A stretch of DNA of 64,000 nt. Source: Luscinia megarhynchos (lineage: Eukaryota > Chordata > Aves > Passeriformes > Turdidae). Of the stretch, positions 1 through 12,620 are shown in pieces. The stretch is taken from contig JAPFBE010000003.1 in NCBI GenBank assembly GCA_034336665.1, positions 34,818,360 to 34,882,359 on the forward strand, given 5' to 3'. Both the position numbers and the translations under genes were made by a program. Numbering within the stretch: position 1 is the first letter of the stretch; every line of letters begins with the position of its first letter. Under the pieces are notes generated by a model. That model saw only the letters and a program-made list of their open reading frames with translations, had not been told where the DNA came from and did no database searches.

Positions 1-3000
1 AGTTTTATCCATGGAGGTCTTGTGTGAAGAGCTATGAAGAGTTAAGTCACCATCAGTAAAGGAAAACAAGCCTCACCCAACTCTTTGCAAAAACAGCTTG
101 TAGGCATCTGCCATCAGTATTGCTGTCGTCAGATGTTGATCAGACATAGACACATCTGTTGCAGCCCTTAATGAGCTGCTCAAAAATCAAATATGAGTGG
201 GATTATAGACACTGTCTGAAGCATTTGATTTTGGGATTGTCACCTCCCCACTCTCCTCGATGAAAATTTAAATGCCTTTCTGAGATACTTAACTATCTTT
301 GTATATTGTGTAGAGATCACAGATATCTAAATTTGGCCTTTGGGAGCAGAGTCTTGAAAGATAGTTTTCACAGCAACTCCTTTCTTATACAGCTCAGATC
401 CTCAGTCACTTGCTCTCTCATCAGCCCTGTTTCACATAGCAGGGAGTTAAATAAAGGTGGCACATTTTCTGTGGCTGAAGCTGTTGAACCCTACTTCATC
501 TGCAGTATCTATCAAGATATTGCTTCCTTGCTAAACATAGGGCAGAGGGAACAGTACTTGTAGATTTACTTTGTAAATCAGCTATTTATTTCCTGTCTCT
601 ACTATCTGATTTCATGCTATGCAAAGACTCCTTCTCTTGCTGAGAGAGTTTTTAATAAAAGTTGGTAACTGATGCCTAGAATTACATTAACACTGATATA
701 GCAGCAACATTTCCTGCTCCTTCAAGAGGATCTTCAAAATAGAAGGGGAACAAGGGAGGCTGCCATGATCTTTCATTCTTTTACTTTCTGTAGTAGCTAC
801 TTTCAAATTACTAAATATTGCACAGATTTCCAAAACCAAGGAAAATATTCTCTCAGATTAAATACCCTTTGTGAAAGTCAGCTGATGTAGTAGTGCAGCA
901 ACTCAGGATAATATTTCCTATGAATAGAGTCCATAGTGATAGACTCCTCGGAAATATGCACTGTGGAAAAAAAATCTTTGGCAACTGTAATAGCACATTT
1001 CTGGAATTTGGCATAATCTAGTTAGACTATAGTTATCTCTTTCTTGAACAAAGGCTGGTGCTATTCATTTGATGTTGAGACAAATCAGAAACCCCGCTGA
1101 GAACTTTAATAAGATACCTAACAAGGGAAATTCTCCACATTAGGCAGTCTGGCTAGTTGACAGTCACTGCTGTGCTATTTCAAGATGCTTTAATATGCCT
1201 CAAGTTAATATAATAGACCTCTAGGTTCCAGTTTTGTGTAATTTTGTGGAGATATTATATGCATATACATATGTGTACATAAACACACATTTATGTCTGT
1301 ACTCCACAAGATGAAGCAGTACAGCTGGATGAAGTTATATCACCAGATGAAATTTTTGACCATAGTAATATTTTTCCACTTCAACCCATTAAAAAATAAG
1401 ATTGTGTTTCAGGGACAGAAATACAGCATTTAAATGCTGCTGTTTTATGCTAAGGATTTAATTGAAAATATAACTCGAAGTGAATTTCTTTAGGCCCAAA
1501 CTCAATCAACTTGAAAATTAACATAGAAAAAGGGAATGAGTTTGCAATGTTTTTTAAATTTGAATTTCTTATACCATTTCTCACTTTTAAAATATAAATT
1601 AACACTTCTAAAATTAGCAGTAACTTTGAAAAAATAGAGACTCTCGTAGCATAAAAATATAACTATTTTCAATTAAATTTGGTTGAATCTAAAATTAGGG
1701 GCTATAAACTTCTATTGAATTACTAAAAATTATTAACTTCTTTTTTTTAATTAACTGAAGCATTTCCAAAAATTGAAAATAAAAGGTAAATTTTGTTTTA
1801 TAAACATATATATGTTACAAAGTTCTATGGGAAGAGTTGGAGTAATTCCTTCCATTCAGCTTGGGACAGAAATATGAGAGAGGCCAGAAGGATTGTGATA
1901 TATGAAGCCTTTCTGCTTTAGGGGAGTTTGATAGGAAGGACTGTTCAATGTAAAAGATAAAGGAGAACAAATAAAATTAGTTTTTCTCAATATCCAGCTT
2001 AAACACGCATGAAATTTTGGAACACATTTCTTAATGAGGGAGAGGTGCTGAAGCAGCTTGGTGACAAGTGTTCAAATAAAAATCTCACCTGATTTTTCTA
2101 TACTGCTCACTTTCTCAGAAGAGATTAATCTGATCTTTGTCTTGCTGGGTGATTCATATTTCTTTCAACCCACCAAGACTTGACCCTCAGATCTTTGTTG
2201 CAGGCTCCATACTTGCCAAGTCCTCCCATAGGATTTGCTCATGTTAGTTTGCTAGCAAACCCTTGCATAAAGTTGTTTACCAGATATTTAAAATAAACAT
2301 GACCACAATTGGTATGGTTGTCATATAGCACTTTATAGGACTTACCTTCCTATAATGCCATTACTTACTTGTAGCAGCCCTGAAAATTTTCCTCTTGCAA
2401 GAGGACTGTTGTTTTAAAAACTAATTTCTTTATTCTCTAGGTTGGATTATTGCAATTTTACCTATTAAACCAGCTCTTGTTATTTAAAACCAAATGCTGC
2501 TGGACATGATTAAATTTTTTCTATCTTTAATATAAATAAGGGAAGCAGTTATAAATAGTTGATGAGAATCTGTGCATGCACAGTGATTTTTAATTGCTGA
2601 GAAGTTTCTACTACATTCAGCTTGCAGCTGGCTGTATTGTTATTGGTCACATTATAGTTGGCTAACTTATTTTTGCCTTCCCAGCTATATTTTCAGCTTT
2701 AGATTATGCCTTAATAAACCCAGATGGATTTCAGCCTAAATAATGCATTTAATAAAATATAGATTGAATTCATTAAAAATATTGCTTCAGCCCCAATGTT
2801 GGTAGTTATATTTATTGAGTGATATTCCTGTAAATAGGTAAAATTATTTATATTTGGTTTGCACAAATTGTGTTTGCATACAAAACATGATTTGCTATAA
2901 TCACACTATCAAACTTCAAATGATGATTTTGTTCATCTCAAAAGAGGCCCTGGGTCTATGCTCACATGCCCATATTCAGAAAAATACTTAGCTATGTGCT

Positions 3001-6000
3001 GAGTCTGAAGAACTGTTAACTTAAAATGCTGTTATATAGCAGGCAATGTTCAAAGCAGGTTTGTATACTTTGGTGTTTTATTATGGAGGTTTGAGTGTAT
3101 CTCTGAGATTTCATCAGACAGTCTGTATCCAAGCTCTGAAAGTTTTGGTAACACAGCAGAGCCTATCCCTACTGAAATCAGCAGCGGGTCAGACCATGGA
3201 CTTCCTGCTTAAAGAGAGAGACAGTGCAATATGTTTACATATAAAAATGAAGCATACAACTCAATTATTTGATATTGTCTTATTGCAAGTTAATAATTTG
3301 CTAATGAGTGTGACCCTACTGCCTGCCACACCCTGTGCTCACACATCCCAGTTGGTGCACTGCTTGTGTGGCTTCATGAGGCTCCAGCCAGGCTGCTGCT
3401 TCATTCTCTGCTTTGATCAACACGAGATCTACCCTGGCACTCACAGTGAGGATGCTGCTGCCTGCTTGTGGTACTGGGAGCTTGTGTGAAGATCTTGCAG
3501 TTAAAAGAGAATTACAGTGATTAGTCAAAGCCCCTGAGAGAGTTAATTTTTTATTGAATAAGAAAAAAAAATTTACACATTTTTTTTTAATCCGAAACAC
3601 AGAAAAAGGACTAGTGCTTCAGAGTCCTTGTAACTGTGGGTGTTTCTCAGCAGAAACTGTCAATTTATTGTTATTGTTAGCAGATGGTCCAATACCAACT
3701 ATTTTTAATAAATATTATTTTTATTAAATAGTACTATACAGCTGGAAAATAGTAAATGTGGTAGATAGTTTAAAAAGGAACAGAACTCTAGTACTCTTAC
3801 TCCTACAGTGGAAATATTTTAAAGTTTTTCCTTTAAAATGCAAAAATAAACAGCCGTGGTAGTAGGTAAGAAACTGGAAAAAGTATATAAGTAAACTGAA
3901 AGCAGTATATAATACATATTTGCCAAATTCATCTTGCTGTATTTATGGAATCTTTTCTTTGATAAGTTATGTCAGTTTTTCAATAAAGGTCTTGCATAGC
4001 TCATTAAACTGAAGGAGATAATGGGACAGTTGGAGTGTACAAAAAGCTACTATAAGGATTATGATTTACACTGCTTTGGAAGGAATTTGGTAATGGTAAT
4101 ATCTAGAAGTTTTCTCAGAGACAAAAGCTGTTTAACATTTTCATTCCTGACCATAGCAAGACACTAGCAGTGAGGTTTTGACTAGTATTTCCTTCAGATT
4201 CCAGTGAATCCACATCAAAAATGAGTAGCTCAAGGATGTATATTACATACATTTTTTTCAGGAGTCACTTCCAAGAACTAAAATTACTCCAAGGTTTCTC
4301 TATCAAAGCATTAGACAGGTATGGTAAAACAATTATCTTAAAGTGACATAAATTGATTATCCGCATTTTAAACATGGAAGTAAATTTATTTTCAACATTA
4401 CTGAGCAGATTTAAGAATAATTAGTTTCATTAAAATTCAAATTATTAAGGATAATTTTGAATTTGTCTTTACCTGAGACAAGTAATGTAGCCATCAGTGT
4501 CTGCTTGATTCTTTCTTTTTCTGTACAGATTTTCATTCCTCCTTGTAGAGAGCTGAGGGGTTTTATCTCCTTTTCTTTTCCCCACTTTTCAGCCTCAACA
4601 GCTCTAAGAAGTGCTCTTTACATTCTTGTGGCTATGCTCACTCCATACTGAAACACACTTTGCTTTGTTTTGGATTTAGAGAAGGATAAATAACCCAATA
4701 ATAAAATGAATCCTTCCCAAGTATTTTCTCTTGACAGGGACAATTAATTTTCAAACATGGAAAACAAGAGAAATCTTCCTATCACTATATCAATACATAT
4801 TTCATCCTTATATTGGAATGAAAGAGAAAACTTCCTCTCAAGATCAATGATTCCTCAAATAAACATAATTTTATCTTTGGAAAGATGAAAGCTGTCTCTC
4901 TTTCTTTGTATACTAAAATGCTTCCTTAAAAATATTAGGATGCTCATTGTTAAGCATTATGTAGTTTGCTCAGATTCTGAAAATATAAAGATGTAGAAAA
5001 TCAAATACAATGGACCATGAGAACAAATACAACACTGTACTACATTAGTAAAAAGATTTTCATCATGAACAAGAAGTACTAACAATCACTCAGGCTTGCC
5101 CACTTTGATCGAAATTATGTGAGCACTTAGGCATAGATTGATTTTTAACCACGAGAAAGTGAGATGAATTACAAAGCACCCAAAAAACCCCCTCCTGAGT
5201 ATTGGAAAAGGAAAGGATGTTCTGCAGCTCAGTGCCCAAAAGGCATAACATAGCAAATGAACCAGGTGTGACAGTTGATATTCCCTCCCTGAGACTTAAC
5301 CAACACATCTGCAACACTTGAAACCTACACTTGAAGATAAACAAAATGTGAAGTTGATGAGAGTTTAATGAAATCAATACCTAGTTTCAATTAGTTACAG
5401 TGGAAGCTCACTAATTTTCACCTGGGTGACTCCCAAACTCCAAAATTTTAAAGGGAATGATATCTCTCCTTCATCTCGACAAAGATTTCAAAAACAGAGA
5501 CCCATAGGAGTATTGTATCAGAAACAAACTGTTACCTTTCTAAAAAGTAGAGCATTATACTAAAGAGCATGCACATGGATCTTGCTGCATCATCACAAAA
5601 GATAACTGGTAGTACATTGGTTATACTCTTTGAGGCTCCTTTGCTGAAAATTGAACCTAGCCCTTCAGTGCTCGTGCTTGTAGGAATGAGATGTGTAGTT
5701 TGTGTTTCATAGGTCTTCATTTTTAACCTGGAAAGCAGACTCCTGAGGTAACTGGACTGAAAGTATCTCACATTTGACTCCTAGTTTTGGTGCATTAGAA
5801 TTGGACTAATCTTTTAAATTGCTTGCATCAGCTTTCCTAATCCAGTTTGACTGGATTCACTTGTTATAAAATAACACTTTATACAAATCAGAAACAGAAT
5901 CCAGGCCTAAAATTACTCTTAGCTCTTTCTTCTTTCCATAAAAACTGTTGAAAAGAAAATGTGGGATCTAAATTAAATTCTTGTCTAGTCATACAGCAGG

Positions 6001-6110
6001 ACAAAGCAGGTACTAAACAAGTAATTCACTCAGATGAAAACTGGCTCAAGTGGCTTTTTACTGAGAGCAGTCCCTAAGTGTAATCTAGAGGTAATTTTAA
6101 ACATGGAGAT
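1..6110. other. Intergenic AT-rich sequence, no gene recognised
   Basis: All six frames are broken by frequent stops. The open frames present (up to about 150 codons, for example 3046-3489) lack any family motif, biased composition or splice context that I recognise. The part at about 2440-2960 is rich in TAAT and ATTA cores and short palindromes such as TGCATGCA, a texture often seen in conserved non-coding elements. That is only an impression without an alignment. I see no clear transposon in this stretch. Confidence 0.6.
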
Positions 6111-6472
<362 letters not shown>

Positions 6473-7681
6473 TCCAACAATGGTGGACTTTACTTTATGG
6501 GCCATACTTCTACCTTAACAAGTGTGTTTTTATTACTCACTAGTCCTTTTAAAAAAAGAAAACCAGAGATATCTTCTATTGGAACAAAAGATCTTTTAAA
6601 AATAAAAAGTCCCACTAACAATGACAGAGAAAATCCATCACAGAAGATTTGCCTAATCATTGATCTTTTTTTGAAAATGAAATCAACAGCTCTGCATGAA
6701 TCACTTAGCTTAATTGCCACAAAGGATTTCACTTTTTCTGTATTTTTATGTAAGATACTGTCTTCTGTTTTATGAAATTAGTTGTTCACTTAGGGTAACA
6801 CGCTGGAATAATCTATGACTTTTTTATCTTTTTTATAAGAATTAGTCTTCAATGTGCAGGAGGTTGATAGCTCATGTAATTTATGCAGCACTTAAATTTT
6901 CTTTCTATTTTCTTTCTTTTCCTCCTTCAAATGGATTTAAGACTACTTTCATTGCACTATATGCATAGTTTGAGACATTCACATTTACTCAGATGTTGTA
7001 AACCGTATTCAGTGCTTAATCATATTCTTTATGGGCATTGCACAATGGTCTTTTTTAAAAACTGGAACAATCAGACACATCCATCTTAGAAAACAACACC
7101 TTCTAATTAAAAGTAAAGTCTTTAGATTTATTTAGTAGTGGCCAATCCTGAAAATCCTTCTTAATGTAGAAAGTCTTTACTGAAACTTCCCATTAACTTC
7201 AAATACATGGAATGGTGATGTGTATTACAGATGATAATAAGGACATCTGTCTATCAGGATATCCTTCTGTCCTTGTTTTTAGTATTTACTATTTACCCTA
7301 AGCTTTGTGATGTGTGGTTATTTCTTCTAACAATTTTACAGAGTTGCAAGGGTTAGCAGTCTGAAAACTTGCTGCTCTAAGCAGGTTTTTTGTGGCATTC
7401 CACAGAGAGACAACAGTCCCCTACACTGGTTCCTTATGAGAAGGCCATTTTTACTTTTATCTGAATCCTTATATTGTGGCTGCCTTCTTGTTCCTTGTTA
7501 GCACATGATACATTATAGATAATGATTGCCAGTTTAAGTTATTTTCTCTTAATTCTAATGTGGCAAAGTAAGCCAATGATAAAGCAAAAACTTTTTCTGT
7601 TTTGTTTTGAAGACAAATATAACACCTAACTTAGTAGAATCTCAGCTGACTAACAGATTCTTTGGCAAACATTTTTAGAAG

Positions 7682-7701
7682 GTTGTAGCTATAGCTACAA
7701 C
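7682..7701. repeat. Perfect 20-bp palindrome
   Basis: The sequence GTTGTAGCTATAGCTACAAC equals its own reverse complement with no spacer. It stands alone in AT-rich intergenic DNA and is not linked to a gene or transposon end that I can see. It may be chance or a dimer-binding site. Confidence 0.9.
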
Positions 7702-10700
7702 TGCCCTGGAATTGGCCTGATGTTCACAATACTTAAAATCTGTGTTCTTCCATTTTACTGTGGGCAATCAGAGATCTCAGCTAAAGAGATTCCAATAATT
7801 TTAGTATTGAAAGAATAACTTTCTGAGAGGAAAATGCCTTTAATTTAGCACAGATTGCTGCATTAGAGTAAAATGCTTTTATGCTTCTACCTCCTAGGAC
7901 AGATCAAGTTTTGCTGATAAATAAATTTATATGAAATAATCCTCCTGGTATAGCAGTTACTTTTAACAAAGGGTAGAATCCAGTGCTCAGAGGTGAAGAA
8001 TGAGTATACTCCAAGGTACTCAGTAGTTGTTTCAGTTTGCATGGCTTCTTAATTAGGAGTGTTTGAATGCCTCAAGACATCCCAGTGCATTCATCATTGG
8101 GACCTAATTTTCAGCAGGAGGTTTATAAGCAGATGAAATACCATCAAAGACATTTTTCTTTTTAGTTGATGAAAGATAAAGCAAAGGCTGTCTGGTTTGT
8201 TGTGTCAATTTCTTTAGTATGAAGAACCTGATTATGTTTTCATGACACATGTAAATCAGCTTTTAGTAAGTAGTTGTCCCAATTCAGACCAAGTGAAAAT
8301 TTGGTTTACTTTTCCTCCTTAAATAATTTATGATTAACAATTGATATACCTAAAGGCATTTTGGTTTACCTCAGGCTTACCTTAAATAATTTGCATTGCA
8401 TTAATAAAGAGGCATTATTTATGTTTGTTACTTTTCTTGTGTTTACTTATTCTGTGCTGTGTGCCTATTTGCTAGTGTTTGCTTCTCTCCTCTAGTTTGG
8501 CATCACTGTTTATTTTTTAATCTTCTCTTCCTTTCAACCTAACCTATTATCAAATATCTTCTTCTGTCAGCTTGAAAGTAAATGTTATGGTAATGTTATT
8601 TTATTCAGAGGGTGGGGTCAAACCAGGCTCCTGTCCTACTGACATTTTTTACTCTAAACATAAATTTTACAATGTGAAATTATTTTTTAAAGATTAGTTT
8701 AAATACTAAATTCAACTGTCTGCACTTTGGAGATTTTCTTATGAATTCAGATCAGATTCCTGGCAAAAATATTGTTAATCTAACATTGCTTGAGGTTAGC
8801 ATTAGGGTTTCTCACACATTGACTTCTTGACAGATTTTTTTTTTCTTTTAAACAATGTGATTTTCTTTCAAGCTGGAGTTTAATTTGCACTATTTAGAAT
8901 TTTCTCAATATATTATAACAATGTGCTCATTAAAAAGTACACTTTCCAGAACTGTTAATTAAAAGGGCTTGCTGGGATAAATAAACCCATATGTTGTTGA
9001 TTAACCACCTTTTAGGGGTCAACAGTTGGAATCTCCTGCTGTGCTTATGTTAATTGTTGTCCAAAATTTTACCAGGAACTGCTTTGTCCATATGGCACTT
9101 GCTGAAAATGTAAGGCCTATAGAGAGAATGAACAAAACTCAAAGAAAAAAAAGGTACCTCAGGCTGTGCTGTATGTGTGGCAACTTCATGGTGGCCCTTA
9201 ACCTGCTCTGTATCTTACCTTATGTAAAACACAGAAAAATTTAAAAAGCAATAGAGAGTTTATGTGGGTGTATGTGTATATTCATCATTATCATGTCTAT
9301 GAATATCTGCCACTATTTATAGAGAGAATATCTTACCTGCATGTAAGGAAATATAAATGTAGATTTTCCAAATAATGAAAAATATAAGGAGACTGCAATA
9401 TGTTTTAAAGCCCAAAATGATATGGTAAAGAACTCATATTTTTGACTTTGAATATTTTTTTTTTCAGCTGAAGAGAATGAACTTTTCCTTGTAATACCCA
9501 ATATATACTGACATTTCTTTTTGTTAATAAATTACCCCCTGAAGATCTCTGTTTTCATGCAAGGTGAATCCCAGAAGTGTCTATAAGACTGGAAGATTAG
9601 CCCTTTGATTCTCCTTCTTGAAGCTTAAAAAGGTACTCATTGAAAATTGTTCAATTAAAAAAAAATTAAATTCTAGACATACACATTTTTCACCTCCATC
9701 TTTCACAATATAAGGGATTTATGAAATTATTTTGAGATGAGTTAAAAAGTGCCAAACAAGCCCCAGACCTTATGCAGAGATTTAAATAAGACCAGAAGTT
9801 TTGCCTAGGGCTGTTAAAATTCAGTACCTATTGCACCAAATCTCTGCTGAAATTATGAAACATTGCTGTCCAAGTTTGAGCTTCAAACAGTGACATCAAC
9901 AGGGTGAACTCCAGCAAAAAATGTTTCATTGATAATTTCTTTTACTTACTGTGCCTTTTTAAGAGAAAAGAATCAATCACTATTGAGAAAGCTGCAAACT
10001 TTAAAAATCCCCAACTTTTGCTCCAAGAAAACCAGAGAATAATTGAGGTTTTGATTAATTTAGTTTTGTTTGTCAATTCAGGAGTTTGTGGCACCTAAAT
10101 ACCTGGATCACAGTACTTACTGAGGAAAATTGCTTTTTCAGTGTGATATTTGCTGCACAAAACTTTCTACAAGGTGAACAGCTGACAGCTGGATCTGATG
10201 GAAGATCTGTCTCTGCTTACAATCCTATCCATCAGAGAATGAGAAAATCCTGTGATAAATCTCCTTTACTTAAAAAGGACAAATTAGCACCCTTTTGTTT
10301 CACAGACAACCAAATAATGCTGAATATATGGCTGCTTCCACTCACACTGAAATGGATGTGTCTTCAGCTTGAGGAAAGCTGGAGAAGGTGATGGACTTGA
10401 TGATGACCACACAAAGTGCTTGACTAGGTTTAATGCTCTGTGACAATCAATCTCACACAAGAAAGGCACTTACTCTTGGCCCAGACCATGTTCATTTCAC
10501 AATGTTTGGCAAAACAGCTTTGTCTGGAGAGAAAAAGTAATGACATTTTTGGTTTAGGGAAAAAAATTATGAAGTATTTAAACAAAATATTGCATTGATG
10601 CAGCTGTGCATTATATAGAGGTGGAGTTATGTCTCATTCTCTGGAGACTCCTCAGATTTTGCTGTACACAGAAGCAATTGTTATAAATATTGTTCAGCAC

Positions 10701-12566
10701 ACAAACTCTTCTGATTCTTCATTGGTCAGAAAAACTAAAGGAGACTCCAAACCTCAGTATGCTTCTGCAGACTTCTCTCCTTTTCCACAAGGTTAGTTCT
10801 GATCTTTGTTTTATAGGCCTGTGATCTTAAGGAGTATTTTTAGCTAGTGAAATAGTTATTTGACTTAACTCTCCTCTATGAAGAGCAATTACAAACCACA
10901 AACAAGTCTTTCTGGATGAAATGCCTCTGAAGCTATTCAAGCTTGAATCAGTATCAACAGCAGTACAGTAAAACTATGGAAACAAGGATGAAAATGGATT
11001 TCTTTCTCGCTTGTTTGCTTTCTTTCTCCTTTCATGCTCCTATCTTATGCCTTGTTCACAGTATCCCACTGCAGAGCTATTTCCTTGACATTTAATGGTG
11101 TCCCTCAGTATAGGTTTCCTGGTTATTGTCAGGGAGGATCCAGTGGGATGCTTGCTCTGTTATCCCACACAGGCCCAGGGTTGGGGTAATAAGATGCTCC
11201 TTGGGCAGAGAAGGTGAAAAGGTCAGTCAGGTCCAAGGTCAGCCTGAGAGTCCATGAGCAAGTGAGGGCTGGCAGGGACAGAGCTGGAGATGGGCACTCT
11301 GGGAGCATCAGTGGGGCAGGGAATGTTGGCCTGGGTTGGCTGAAATGGAGTCCTGGGATATGGACACACAGAAGGAAGACACTGAGGGAGGCTGGGCAGC
11401 AAGAGGTGAGCATGTTGCTGCCCTCGGGGCTCTGAGAGGTTATAACTCCTCCTTTGTGAGTTTCCTCTTTCACCAGACATAATTCTAATTATCTCCAGTT
11501 TTTGAATTTCACCCAGAGCAAGCAATCACGCAGGAGTACCCCTACTCCCAGATTATTTTCAAACATTTCAATTGTTAGTGGTTTTTTCTAAATACAGAGC
11601 TCCACTTCCTCTTCGCTTGTAATAAGCAAAAGGAGAATAACTAAGAAAATAAATCTGCTAGAACTGACAGTTTCAGGGTGATTAGAAAACAGTTTAGGTG
11701 AAAGGAAAAAAATGGAAATTAGTCATATTCAGAGAGCAATAGAGAAATGGTTAATTCATATTTCCACTAAATCTCTTTTGTTTTTCTAAGAGATCTTTTA
11801 GATATCAAGCATATTTTCTAGCAGTCCTGATTCTAAAATATCCTTTCAGATTTTCTGGAAATAACTTCATCTGATGCTGCCCATATGTCAGTACCATCTC
11901 TAGCTTCTTGAAGTACTCCAGGACCAAGTTTTTAGAGGATATTCACTAAATGTGTTGAACAGTTCCAAAGGTGAGACAGAATCCTGTTCTCAGCAATGAC
12001 TGATGATTGCCAAGGGTGTGCTTTTCTGTCATTCCTGGTGTACTGTCAGTGGCCTGATGTGTACTATAGCTGGACTTTTCCAGCACAAATAGGTTTGTTA
12101 TGTCCTTGGCTTCTTGGCAAATAAAAACTCAACATAGCACAGAATGGATTTATAGCAATAAAATTGAAATTAAATGTCTTACAATAGCAACTCCACACTA
12201 AAGTAAAATACCCCCTGCAAATCCACTATTGGATGCTAAGAAATTCAGGCTATAAGAAGAACCTAAAAAAATTCAAGTTGGAAATTTAAAAAATACCTTA
12301 AATTGTGGGCAATGACTATGAATGAAACATGTCCAAACAATGTATAAATAAAACAATCAGCAGCTCAAATTTGCCTTTTCCTTTCCAAAAGCTTCCTTTT
12401 AATATTCCTCTTAAAATGCAGGAATTCTGCATGTAGATTTTGAGCAAATTCATGTTATTGTTATTGTTATTGCTTTTGGTTTTGTTTTTTAAATGTCAGC
12501 TGGTTGGATGGTTTTGAAACTAGAACTGCTGCTTTGCTTTTCTTCTGTGAGAAAGGTACTGCCTTG

Positions 12567-12620
12567 AAATAATCTGTTTTAAAGAAGACATTAAAACAGA
12601 TTATTTAAAACAGATTATTT
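12567..12620. repeat. Perfect 16-bp inverted repeat plus a third direct copy
   Basis: The arm AAATAATCTGTTTTAA (12567-12582) is matched exactly by its reverse complement TTAAAACAGATTATTT (12591-12606) across an 8-base loop. A further direct copy of the second arm follows at 12605-12620, overlapping it by two bases. This could be a cruciform, a small MITE remnant, or a local templated duplication. I see no flanking target-site duplication or transposon body. Confidence 0.9.

Noticed and set aside
3046..3489. 147-codon + strand frame
   Set aside because: Overlapped by a minus-strand frame of similar quality. No motif, and ordinary for chance in a window of this size.
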